From: Hermatobates lingyangjiaoensis
Lineage: Eukaryota; Arthropoda; Insecta; Hemiptera; Hermatobatidae
NCBI GenBank assembly: GCA_026182355.1
Contig: JAPFBL010000543.1
Coordinates: 62,001 to 126,000, forward strand
DNA length: 64,000 nt
Reading direction: 5' to 3'
Below are positions 54,398 to 64,000 of this stretch, one piece after another (the stretch's first letter is position 1; each line of letters begins with the position of its first letter). The notes under the pieces are model-generated. The model was not told the origin of the DNA. It did not search any database and saw nothing but the letters and a program-made list of their open reading frames with translations. The position numbers were made by a program, and so were the translations under genes.

Positions 54398-56418
54398 TTG
54401 TATAGAAAAGATTCCACATAAACACCTTTGATCAGTGATCAAACCACAAAATGAAATGGGGAAACAAGACTAAGATCTTTCAACCGTAACAAGCGGTCTT
54501 CGTCAGAGTCAAAAAACCCAACTGAAACAGAGATGCACGACTAGTGTATCTTTTGGTCGTGCATCTAGTGTTTCAATTGGGTTTTTTGACCCTGACGAAG
54601 ACCGCTTGTTACGGTTGAAAGATCTTAAGATCTTGTTTTCCCATTTCATATTGTGGTTTGATCATTATATATTATATATATATATAATTTCTTTGTAACT
54701 TTATTTCTACTCTAAAGTGTTTTTTTTTTATTTTACTATAAGTAAAGTATGGTGATCGTGAAAAAATTTCATCTCGAGATTTTGAAGGAATCATATGTTT
54801 TGAGGTCTGAGAAGTCGTTTTATGAAGTTTTTTGATAATGTCTGGGTGGGTGGGTATTTATCTAAAATTTGTTGCCATGCTACGGTCCAGAATCTTTGAT
54901 GGATCAAATTGATATTTTACAGGGCAGTTATCATCTATCTATGTCATCATCTATCTACCATAGAGTAGATGATCCCTATTGTTTGGAATTATGCATGACG
55001 GAGAAGTCACTTTTTCTTGCCAAAAAACTGTTTTTAGACTACATTTTATTTCTCCTAAACTACTAAATGTAGAGTCTTGACATGTTGGCAATATCTTTAA
55101 GACTATCTATACTTTTTAAAAATTTCAAGCTTCCAACTATAAACTTTTTAAATTATACTGAATAGCTGGCTTTGACTTTGATTTGAGTATGTAAAACTGG
55201 CAAGTTACTAATATATTTTTTCTCAATATACATTAGCAGCAAACTTATAACAGAGTACAGCCTGCAGGAAAAAGATATCACGCGCTCAGAGTAAATTGGT
55301 ATATATGATTTTTGACAAATAGAAAGAAAAGTGACTTTTATTGAATACTGGGAAGCCATAAAATTCCCAGTATAATAATTTTATAAAATATCAAAAATGT
55401 AAAACATAATTCAAAATTGAAAACATTCTTTGAAGAATAATAAATATAATTATCCTACATATTAAACTAAAAATTATCCTAAAACGACATTTTTTCTTAT
55501 ATGTTTCTGACAATTTTCACACAAAATAGGAATATTTTCAAGTTTTAAATGGGAAAATTTGTCTTAAATATTCAACGTAGAAGGAGATCAGGTAAACTAT
55601 GTAAGAGATCCACTGGCTATTGGAACAAAAGCCACGTTCTCTTGTAAGAGATCATTTCGTAACACGACATCTACACTTCTGCTCTTCAAAAATGTTATTA
55701 CTTCTGTAGTTATACTAATGATATTATATGCATCAGTGGGGTGATATATAAAAATAAGATTATATATTGATAAGTGGATGACTATCTATACTACCTCCAG
55801 GAATGAAAGACTAATAAACATCTCCCATTTAGACATTTATAATATACCTAAATAGAACATTATCTAATATCTAATATATATATATATATGTTGAAATGTA
55901 CCGCAGCTTCGGTATTAACGACTTTTAAACTGAGCTGTTCCAGTCTACTGACAGTCTTACGGATATGAGGTGGTAATTCCCAAATAAGTTGTCCAAAGGA
56001 CATTGACACACTTTTTTTAAAACACTTTAATAATTCAAATACTTATTTGAATTATTAAAGTGTTTTAAAAAAAGTGTGTCAATGTCCTTTGGACAATTTA
56101 TTTGGGAATTACCACCTCGTATCCGTAAGACTGTCAGGAGACTGGAACAGCTCAGTTTAAAAGTCGTTAATACCGAAGCTGCGGTACATTTCAACAAAGT
56201 ATGCCTCCAAGAAGATTTGCTGCCAACCTATACTAATATATATATATATAAAGATTTCACATAAACACGTGAAATAACAAACAATGATCACACCAGTCTT
56301 GTTTTTCCATTTTCTTATTGTGGTTTGATCATTGATATATATATATATATATATTATATATATAGTATATATATATAATATATATAGTATATATATATAG
56401 TATATTATATATATAATA

Positions 56419-56451
<33 letters not shown>

Positions 56452-59400
56452 ATGTACTATATTGTACAGTAATGATGTTCTGCTCGATGGAAAAGGAAAC
56501 AAATCTCATATTTTAGAAGAAACTGTATTATTTTATGATATTATATAAACGAAAACATGAATTTGGTTGCTGAAATAATACATATTATTTTAAAAATATT
56601 TGTTTGATATCAATTTTGTTAATAGGAATTTCTATAAAAGTTTTAAATGTTTGTCTTGCAGGAGCTACTACAACATATAAATACGAGTTGGTGAATGTTG
56701 AAGAAGAGTTCAAAGCTATTGTTAAGAAGAAGGCGGTTGAAATGAGTTACGTAACAAGGGGTTTGTTTGCTTGGGCTATGAGCATTGAGGTAACCTACAT
56801 GATAACCTCCTCCATAGACGGCCACGACTCACCCCATGATTACCCCCTTCTCTTCGGCATGTGGACTCCTTTTCCGCTCGACAATGCTTTTAAATTGATC
56901 CTAATCAATATCTCTATGCTGACTTGGCTAGCCAGTGTTGTCCTCTTTACAATAGGACTTTTTTGGCTTTACTACATTGTTGCTAGTCATTTATACGTAG
57001 AAATGAAAAAGTTGATTTTAGCTGTGAAATGTCTGAACGATAAGAACTCGTTTAGCAAGTATTCTGCTCAAGATATCCCCAAAGTAAAGCACCAACATTT
57101 AAAAAACTGTGTTCAACACCATCTAATACTAATGGAGTAAGAAACATTTTTAATGTTTTTAACAAAATTGATACATCACTGTTCTATATTTTAATACAGT
57201 CGATTCCGGTTAATTGGGACACATCGGGACCGAATTAAGCGGCTGTTCCAATTAAACGAATTTCATTTTTTTTTTGGAAATTCATTTGATTGGTTTTAGG
57301 AACAATGCCATTAAGCATTGGAAGGGGGGGGGGGGTGTTTGTTTTGCCGCTGCTCTGGCTCGGATGGAAAAGATAGCAAATGTGAACATGAGGCAGCTGC
57401 GGATTTTTAAAACACGGGTATGGGGTTCAGAAAGAAGCCGCCTTTCTGGCTTTCCCGGGATTTAGAAGGGGGGTGTGTTTGTTTTGTCGCTGCACCGGCT
57501 CGGTTAAACCGGAACTCAGTTAAAACATACTCGGTTAATCAGGACTCTACTGTACTAAAATCTTAAATTTACTGTCCCAATTAAGCGGAATGTGTCCCAA
57601 TTAAACATACAAATTTACAATTGTAGTTCATAGTTTGGTTTCCGTTCTTTGAGATTTGTCCCAATTAAGCAGTGTTCCAATTAAGCGGAATCCACTGTAT
57701 TTAAAATCAGTAAATTAAGTTGAAAAATATGAACTGCTGTATCTGGAAATATAATATCAGAACTGATTCAATTATGATGATTAATCAGAATTTTATATCA
57801 CACTTTCCGGAACACTATATCTATATTAATATCAATGATCAAACTCACAATAACAAATGGGAAAACAAGACTAAGATCTTTCAACCGTAACAAGGGGTTT
57901 TCGTCAGAGTCAAAAACCCAACTGACTCTGACGTTTTTGACTTTGACGAAGACCGCTTGTTATGGTTGAAAGATCTTTGTCTTGCTTTCCCATTTCTTAT
58001 TGTGGTTTGATCATTGATTGTTATTTCACGTGTTTATGTGAAATCATTTTATCTATATTAATATGAAAGTACCTGGTGCAGGGGTGTCAAACTCATTTCG
58101 GTCTGGGGGCCGAAAACAGCTTACTCTGGTCTCAAACGGGTCGGACCAGTTATTCCAAAATTACATCAAGTAACAATAAGTCACTTTTTACTCTAAAACT
58201 AAGAATTAGAGAAGAGAAGTCAATTATAAAAGTCGTTAATAAATGAATTTTCATTTTAGTAAGTATATTATGAAGAATCTAAAAACTTAAAAAAAGTATG
58301 TACAACTTTTTTCAGTTTTAACATTTATTTAAGTGCGTTATGCACAAAACTGATGACAGTGATGGTATATTGTTGCATAAAATTTAGTCACAGCTTTGTG
58401 GAACTGAAATATACTATTTGTTCAATATTTGGGAAGCAATTTGAACAAATGAATATCACTACTCTCATGAATCGCAACAAAAAATGCCAAAAATAACTTC
58501 ACTTAGCTTGTTAGTGGCGCTACAAATCTGCCGATATTTACGAGATCTTGTTTTTCTCATATGCCACTGTATTTCTTGTCAAGGCAATATTGGCTAAAGC
58601 ATGTCGCCTCTCAGGGCACATAAGCCATCAGCTTGTAGTTTTTGACGAACTCTCCATTGCTATACGAATTTGATGCTAATGCTATTTGACTCGCAGTTAT
58701 GTAGTTGAGTTTCATGACTGGCTTCTCGACTCCGAGTGAAAATAGATTGTTGTTTGAATTGAGGTACTGTCAACCAATACTACTTAAATGCAGGTACTTA
58801 CAATCGATACTAGAATCCAGGTACTTTCAACCAATACTTGAATGCAGGTACTTTCAATCGATAATTGAATTCAGTTACTGTCAACCTATACTACTTAAAT
58901 GCAGGTACTTCCAATCGATACTTGAATTCAGGTACTTCTAACCGATACTAGAATCCAGGTACTTTCAATCGATACTTGAATTCAGGTATTTTTATGAATA
59001 CTTGAATTAGGTATTTTCAATCAATACATGAATTCAGGTAATTTTAATCGATATTAGAATCCAGGTACTTTCAATCGATACTTGAATTCAGGTACTTCTA
59101 ACCGATACTAGAATCCAGGTACTTTCAATCGATACTTGAATTCACGTATTTTTATTGATACTTGAATTCAGGTATTTTCAATCAATACATGAATTCAGGT
59201 ACTTTTAATCGATATTAGAATCCAGGTACTTTCAACCAATACTTGAATGCAGGTACTTTCAATCGATACTTGAATTCAGGTACTGTCAACCTATACTACT
59301 TAAATGCAGGTACTTCCAATCGATACTTGAATTCAGCTACTTCTAAACGATACTAGAATCCAGGTACTTTCAGTCGATACTTGATATCAGGTACTTTCAC

Positions 59401-62400
59401 ACATGAAAGGTGGCAATCGATATGGCCACCCGTGTTTCTTACTCAGTTTGTTTATTTCAGGTACTTTCACACGATTCAAGGGATAACAGGGATTATAGGA
59501 TTCATTTTAATCGTTTCCTCAACTGGGACTCTAGCACTTTGCGGTATTGTATGCCTTCTGGTATGTACTCCTCCCTTCCTGAATGTTACAAACTATCTTA
59601 CGAGTATACCATTATTTATTTGCTCAATTCACTGACATATGACAGTTGATCATATATCAAATTAACTTTCAGTGAGCCTGCTTTTGGTTCATTTTATTAA
59701 AAAATTCTTAATTAACAAAATTTAAAAGCCAAGAGACTCTTTTGAAGTACTGGCAGAGTCGTTGCTACTTTTTGAAAAAAACATGAGTTTTTGTTTCAGA
59801 TGGATAAAGTAAGAGAGAAAAAAAATCATTTATTTGCAATAAAAGGTGATTACAGCGTCTATGAAAATAATACATTTTTTATCATAATGTACTTCTAGAG
59901 GACAAAGAGTTTTTTTGTCAATGCCCATATTTATTCCATATTTATAGACTTTGACGATTTATAGGTGATGACGATTGTATATGTTTACGTGTACGGTAAT
60001 AAGATGTAAGTCTGAGACCAATGACAACAGTCTAACATTAGATCCTTGATTGAAATTTTGTGAAAATAAAAATAAAATATTTTCGGGACGTTCTGGAGTT
60101 TTTGATGATCATGGCCAGGGGGGGAGTGGGATAAAATACGACTGCAAAAGTAGTTGATACGCCACTGATATTATCATGGGTAAATATACTGTATGACTTA
60201 CGGTGATGACGTCATAATACAACTTTTTCAGGCTAATTGAAATTCGAGTTTCTTTTGTTTTACACAACAGAAGAGTCAAGTTTAAAATTTCTCCTGGTAC
60301 TTTAAATATGAGATATGAATAAACTAAGACAGGTTGTAAGGTTACACCTCTCGTAGGAAGCAATGACTAATTACTTTAGTAATCAAAAAAAAGGAATGAT
60401 TAATTACTTTTTTTTTCAGGGGTCCCTTGGATTAAAATTTAAATTCGCTGTCATCCTTGCAAGTGTTGTAATGACATTGTTCTTTTTTGCCATTATCTCA
60501 GAAGGACTAAATAGCATGGTAAGCAAAACCTCTAGATCGCTCTTTAAAAGAAATGCATTAATTATGCTATCTTAGCTATATTCATATTATTATTCAAATA
60601 AATCAAGCTGCAAAGTCCAATGTTATGTGAATTTTTTCAAACTTTATAGGCTTACTTTTTCTTTGCTTGTAAGAATCGTATGACCGTATGATCCTTAATC
60701 ATACGATGATAGTGAATTATACGATGATCGTGAATCATTGAATGGTCGTAAATCATAGGATTATCGTGAATTATACGATGATCGTAAATTATACAATAAT
60801 CGTGAATCGTAGAAGGGTCGTGAATCATATGATGATGATCGTGAATCATACAATTATCGTGAATTATACGATGAACGTGAATTATATATGATCATGAATC
60901 ATAGAATGATCGTGAATCACAAAATTATAGTGAATCATAAAATTATAGTGAATTATACGATGAACGTGAATCATACAATGATCGTGGATTATACGATGAA
61001 CGTGAATTATACATGATCATGAATCATAGAATGATCGTGAATCACAAAATTATAGTGAATCATAAAATTATAGTGAATTATACGATGAACGTGAATCATA
61101 CAATGATCGTGAATTATACGATGAACTTGAATCATACAATGATCGTGAATCATACGATGCTGGCTAGGAAATAAAAAAATTTTGTGTATTAAATTGTGAA
61201 TAATTTCGAATAAATTTATGCCTACAAACTGTTTATTATTTACGGTAGATACCATAATGGGTGGTAGATAGCATGCAATAAATAGTACAGGGGTTCTCAG
61301 CTTTCCCGCCCTATTCACCCCACACACCATTTCCCACCATGCCATTCCCCCACCCTCTCTTCTTTGCAAAGTATTATATACCTTTACAACTTTACATTTA
61401 TTATTTTTATAATAAAATATTACAAAGTAAATGCTAATTACAATTACTGATGAATTTATAAACAATTAATTCAACAAAAATAGTTTTTTTTTTAATTTAT
61501 AATTAAAAACCTATAATAGATTCCCTCACTCTGTAAACTTACTGTGGTCACAATTCACCCCTAGAAGTGAATTCCGCCCCCATTGAGAAGCCCTACTGTA
61601 GTAGAAAATCGAAGGTAGGTAGCTTACTATGATTGCACCGACTATTCTTTTTCTAAGTAAAACTAAAAACTATAAATAAAAACATGAAATTCCTTCATAG
61701 AGGACGTGTTACAGTTATTTTTATTATTATCCAAGGCTCTGTAGCTCGTGTAGGGCTCCTGGCTTCCAAAATAACACTCCTCCATTCAAATCTTTTCTCT
61801 ATTCTCCTCCTCCTGGAGAAAACTTCTGTTTCATTTCATTCAACAATAACATTTTGGCAAAAATTTAAACCTAGAATTAACAATTTATAAAAAAAATGTC
61901 ATAAAATTCCGACAGTATTCAAAGGGCAATATACCTATAAAAACTGAAATTTTATCTTTGAATAATGAATCACGGCCTAAGTAGTCGGATTTATTTACAT
62001 TAATTCACTTACATTGACTTAATCATTTTATAATTCAAAAAGTAAAATGGTTATTTTAGAGGTTTATTACAATTTTTTTTATTCAAAAATCAAATAGTTA
62101 TTTTAGAGGTTTATTAAAGATTCCCTAATTTAGAAATAAAATTGTTAATTTAAAGTTTTATTAAAAAAATATGAAACGTTCTTAAAAATCTTAAATTAGT
62201 TAAGATGATATGCTAGAAGAATAAAATTGTTAAATGTAAAAAAAATTAACCACCATCAAACATATATTTTCTGATGCATTCCGTTGTGTTTTGGATGGTA
62301 ATCGAACAGTGTTTGACTAATCAAACAAAACAACAGTTAAACAGTTTGATATTATGTTTATTTATAGTAAAGTCAAGATAAGTATAAGTATAGTAAGTAA

Positions 62401-63914
62401 GTAAACATAAGTATAGTAAAATTTTATTATTCTAGCATATTATCTTAACTCATTTAAGATTCTTAAGAACATTTCACATTTTTTTAATAAAACTTTAAAA
62501 TAACAATTTTATTTTTAAATTATGGAATCTTTAATAAACCTCTAAAATAACTATTTGATTTTTGAATTACAAAATTTGTAATAAAGCTCTACTAAAATAA
62601 CTATTTGATTTTTGAATAAAAAAAATTGTAATAAACCTCCAAAATAACAATTTTACTTTTTGAATTATAAAATGTTTAAGTCATTGTAAGTGAATTAATG
62701 TAAATTAATCCGACCACTTAGGTGGTGATTCATTATTCAAAGATAAAATTTCAGTTTTAATAAGGTAATATTGCCCTTTGAATACTGTCGGAATTTTATG
62801 ACATTTTTTTTATAAATTGTTAATTCTAGGTTTAAATTTGTGCCAACATTTTATTTTTGAATAGACAATTTTAAGTTGAGAGTAGACCACTGGTGATTTT
62901 TGATCTTTGTTTTTATTCCTGTTCGAATTGAATATTAATAGGTATGACAAGACAGCGTCTGTCGGGTTAGCTTTCTTCTTATGGTGGAGGCAAAACCACT
63001 TTGTAATCATTTGATGATTGAATACTAAATTAAGTTTTGCTAAAGGTAGCACATTTAGTTACTTAAATCATTAGTTGTGCAGTCTGTAATTGTCTGGTAT
63101 TTACTCAAATCTTTCTGAAGATGTTTTTCCTGATGAAGAACACAAAGTGTTTGAAACGCGTTGTTGCTGTTGTATAAAACTTCATTTGTTTGGATAGTTT
63201 AGTTTGTTTATCCATTTTACCTGAGAATTTAGTTACTTTTTCGCACAGGGTGGTACGAAGTTGGCCGAGTCAGCTAGTAAAAGACAGGGGGGCCAGGCTA
63301 GCTCAGTGGTTACGTGCTCGCCTCTGAACTGATAGGACCGGGGTTCAATCCTCACCTGGCCCTCAATTTATTCACGCGGGAGGTGAATAAATCTGAGCAC
63401 GTCGTCCCTCGGAGAGGACATTAAGCCATCCCGAGCCTGTACGATGTCAGGTACTCGTTAAAGATCCCTACTCTAAATACATTTGAGTTAGGCAAAATTT
63501 AGTGCTTCCACTGTAGAATCAATCTTCATTGTGTGGTATCACAAAGGGCCAATGCTTGGCCTACATGTCTTCCCTTGTGGGACTGCCACTGCAACCTAAC
63601 CAACCTAACAGCTAGTAAAAGATATGATGTTATCTAGGATTCGCAGACAGGCGAACCTTTAAGCAAGTCATTCATTCATACTTCGTCACGAGCAATGATA
63701 TTCTTTTACTACTGTTGTCATCCTAACCATCCAATAATAATGTTGATTCATTTTACAGAATGAAGACTTGAATGAAGCCATTTACGACATTGACTGGTTT
63801 GGTTTGTCCAGTGACACAGTTCTGATGATTAGAATATTTCTTCTTAGATCAACAAAGCCTTTGATTCTCAGGTCACTAATGGGTCAAGAACTATCCTATG
63901 AAACAGTATTAGCT
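53371..63914 (+). CDS. Insect odorant receptor (7-transmembrane OR family), C-terminus beyond window
   Basis: Five exons (53371-53674, 56662-57136, 59461-59560, 60420-60518, 63759-63914) join in phase to 378 codons. Insect ORs are odour-gated cation channels working with Orco in sensory neuron membranes. Visible hallmarks: LRYAGVYYKD near the start, hydrophobic segments TM1-TM2, FGMWTPFPLDNAF before TM3, a long TM4 helix, the VQHHLILMEY motif at the end of intracellular loop 2, TM5 and TM6 in exons 3-4, and AIYDIDWF...RSTKPLIL before TM7. The last residues (normally ending near S-Y-S-F) are missing. The subfamily and ligand cannot be told. Introns carry many transposons. Confidence 0.92.
53940..53977 (-). 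ncRNA. Hammerhead-like motif, family B
   Basis: Minus strand: GCC|CTGAAGA, extra T, helix II GATGTA/TACATC, GAAA, helix III ACGT, triplet GTC, GGC. Mirror of the plus copy at 54.27 kb. Confidence 0.55.
54267..54309 (+). ncRNA. Hammerhead-like motif, family B
   Basis: CTGAAGA at 54272-54278, extra T at 54279, helix II GATGTA (54280-54285) with TACATC (54290-54295), loop CAAC, GAAA at 54296-54299, helix III ACGT, cleavage expected after C54303. Stem I GCC (54269-54271) with GGC (54304-54306). Confidence 0.55.
54410..54672. repeat. Palindromic PLE-type element, family C
   Basis: Minus module at about 54470-54515 is intact (CTGACGA...GAAAGATCTT). Plus module at 54590-54640 has a short extra AAGATCT after the cleavage site. 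Framed by TGATCAAACCACA / TGTGGTTTGATCA. Confidence 0.7.
54690..55885. other. AT-rich intron sequence
   Basis: OR intron 1. No exon or classified repeat was seen apart from (TA)n runs. Short open frames lack splice context. Confidence 0.45.
55888..56232. mobile_element. Hairpin carrying an inverted pair of PLE N-terminal ORF fragments
   Basis: Arms are near-perfect reverse complements with a loop of about 10 bp near 56042. The plus arm reads WELPPRIRKTVRRLEQLSLK and FNKVCLQEDLLPTYTNIY, the N-terminal part of a Penelope-like protein. (TA)n bounds both ends. Confidence 0.75.
56335..56452. repeat. Long compound (TA)n microsatellite
   Basis: About 115 bp of TATATA with interspersed AGTA and AATA, following a truncated family C fragment (56242-56335). 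Such runs border most PLE copies here. Confidence 0.85.
56662..57136 (+). CDS. OR exon 2
   Basis: Acceptor GTCTTGCAG|GA, donor ATGGA|GTAAGA. It encodes GATTTYKYELVNVEEEFK, TM3 with FGMWTPFPLDNAF, TM4 and loop 2 to HHLILM. Phase 2. Confidence 0.92.
57197..57697. mobile_element. Tigger-like non-autonomous element
   Basis: CAGTCGATTCCGGTTAATTG and AATTAAGCGGAATCCACTG are TIRs flanked by TA. Internally repeated TTAAGCGG/CCAATTAA motifs. A G run lies near 57324-57338. Confidence 0.8.
57840..58048. repeat. Palindromic PLE-type element, family C
   Basis: Minus module (CTGACGAAAACCCCTTG..., mutated helix II) and plus module (TTGACGAAGACCGC...GAAAGATCTT) in head-to-head order, ending TGTGGTTTGATCATTG and TTCACGTGTTTATGTGAAATC. 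Confidence 0.65.
58082..58640. mobile_element. Probable hAT element, one end visible
   Basis: CAGGGGTGTCAAACTCATTT followed by GGGGGCCGAAAAC is the typical left end of hAT elements. I could not find the matching right end or a target duplication, so the copy is probably truncated. Confidence 0.5.
58761..59400 (+). repeat. 27-bp minisatellite mimicking the exon 3 splice acceptor
   Basis: About 24 copies of a ~27-bp unit, consensus CAGGTACTTTCAATCGATAC then TTGAATT. The true exon 3 acceptor 60 bp downstream reads CAG|GTACTTTCACACGATTC, and the last repeat (59389) matches it for 15 bases. Every unit thus presents a CAG|GTACTT-like junction. Confidence 0.9.
59461..59560 (+). CDS. OR exon 3
   Basis: Acceptor GTTTATTTCAG|G, donor CTG|GTATGT. 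It encodes YFHTIQGITGIIGF and TM5 to GIVCLL. Completes the HHLILMEYFHTIQG motif. Confidence 0.9.
59935..60170. mobile_element. Dispersed DNA element with GTGGC ends, third copy
   Basis: Shares AAGTCTGAGACCAATGACAA and TAGATCCTTGATTG with the 17.6 and 38.7 kb copies and ends near ATACGCCACTGATA. 5' part missing. Confidence 0.45.
60420..60518 (+). CDS. OR exon 4
   Basis: Acceptor TTTTTTTCAG|GG, donor ATG|GTAAGC. 33 codons, GSLGLKFKFAVILAS and TM6 to ISEGLNSM. Phase 0. Confidence 0.88.
60665..61165. repeat. Short-unit tandem repeat (about 18-20 bp)
   Basis: About 25 degenerate copies of ATGATCGTGAATCATACG-like units. A larger block of about 120 bp is itself duplicated (60.86-60.99 and 61.00-61.13 kb). 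Intronic. The His/Ile/Asp-rich open frame on the minus strand is an artefact. Confidence 0.85.
61848..62860. repeat. 1-kb inverted repeat
   Basis: Left arm 61848-62238 (AATTTAAACCTAGAATTAAC near its start) and right arm 62418-62860 (GTTAATTCTAGGTTTAAATT near its end) are inverted copies with about 180 bp between. Arms contain internal tandem AAAATAACTATTTGATTTTT units. OR intron 4. No terminal motif or ORF recognised. Confidence 0.8.
63060..63240 (+). repeat. PLE-type fragment, family H
   Basis: Starts with CTGGTATTTACTCAA, the block common to family H, and carries a well-preserved plus-strand module. Confidence 0.55.
63126..63170 (+). ncRNA. Hammerhead-like motif, family H
   Basis: CTGATGA at 63130-63136 (canonical core), extra A, helix II GAACAC/GTGTTT (one G-T), GAAA, helix III ACGCGT, triplet GTT. 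Stem I is short. Confidence 0.5.
63285..63608 (+). mobile_element. tRNA-headed SINE, full copy with target duplication
   Basis: Flanked by the same 14-mer CAGCTAGTAAAAGA at 63271-63284 and 63609-63622. A box TAGCTCAGTGGTTA at 63299, B box GGTTCAATCC at 63342: a Pol III promoter derived from a tRNA. The body is about 250 bp and ends in a short CCTAAC-type repeat instead of poly-A. Reference copy for the family. Confidence 0.92.
63759..63914 (+). CDS. OR exon 5 (to start of TM7)
   Basis: Acceptor TTTTACAG|AA, donor GCT|GTGAGT. It encodes NEDLNEAIYDIDWFGLS, RSTKPLILRSLMGQELSY and ETVLA. Read-through would stop at 63982 but lacks the usual OR ending, so splicing to an exon outside the window is preferred. 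Confidence 0.88.
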
Positions 63915-64000
63915 GTGAGTTCTACTCAATTTGATTTATCAATCATTAAAACACCAGAGGGTAGATCAAATGAAACAATTTAATTCGGAAAATAATTTAT

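Noticed and set aside
60652..61465. His/Asp/Ile-rich open frames (MIHDH-type) on the minus strand
   Set aside because: They translate a short-unit intronic tandem repeat. No splice sites or independent homology.
63299..63361. Possible functional tRNA gene
   Set aside because: A and B boxes are good, but the sequence does not fold into a full cloverleaf by eye and it sits inside a SINE with a 14-bp target duplication.

Overview
The window is eukaryotic, AT-rich and intron-rich, and comes from a hexapod. The key evidence is a split gene at 53.4-64 kb whose conceptual protein has the layout of an insect odorant receptor (OR), a family confined to insects. The order cannot be named from the sequence.

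Gene layout. (1) 10.0-13.6 kb, minus strand: a complete six-exon proteolipid-protein gene of the PLP/M6 family, 297 codons. (2) 14.07-39.8 kb, plus strand: a long gene I read as C2CD3, the centriolar C2-domain protein. I traced sixteen exons with consistent splice phases, giving about 1514 codons. The M6 and C2CD3 start codons lie head to head only 498 bp apart. (3) About 37.7-48.5 kb, minus strand: a multi-exon gene I do not recognise, with a four-cysteine knuckle (CxxC-17-CxxC). It is convergent and interlocked with C2CD3: the last C2CD3 exon falls inside one of its introns, and its proposed last exons fall inside the last C2CD3 intron. (4) 53.4-64 kb, plus strand: the OR gene, five exons visible, with the extreme C-terminus beyond the window. 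The first 10 kb holds no gene I can support.

Mobile DNA. Introns and spacers are full of repeats. They include several Tigger/mariner-type elements with TA duplications, three hAT elements with 8-bp duplications (one nested in another, two keeping a transposase C-terminus), LINE fragments (RNase H; C-terminal Cys/His motif), and a tRNA-headed SINE family, one copy with a perfect 14-bp target duplication. The dominant class is short, palindromic, (TA)n-bordered elements. Some carry the N-terminal part of a Penelope-like element (PLE) protein, and nearly all carry a CTGANGA-helix-GAAA module.

Main discoveries. First, these modules can be folded as hammerhead-type ribozymes. At least seven unrelated sequence families keep the core, a self-complementary helix II, a palindromic helix III and an NUH cleavage triplet, but each has one extra base before helix II. 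Second, the exon at 48.3-48.5 kb of the unknown gene is bounded on both sides by minisatellites whose unit contains the splice junction itself, and OR exon 3 is preceded by a similar array of about 24 copies of a CAG|GTACTTTC junction. This looks like splice-site amplification or AG|GT-driven intron growth.

No rRNA, functional tRNA gene or CRISPR array was seen. All exon boundaries are inferred by eye from reading frame, GT-AG sites and phase; no alignment or transcript was available.
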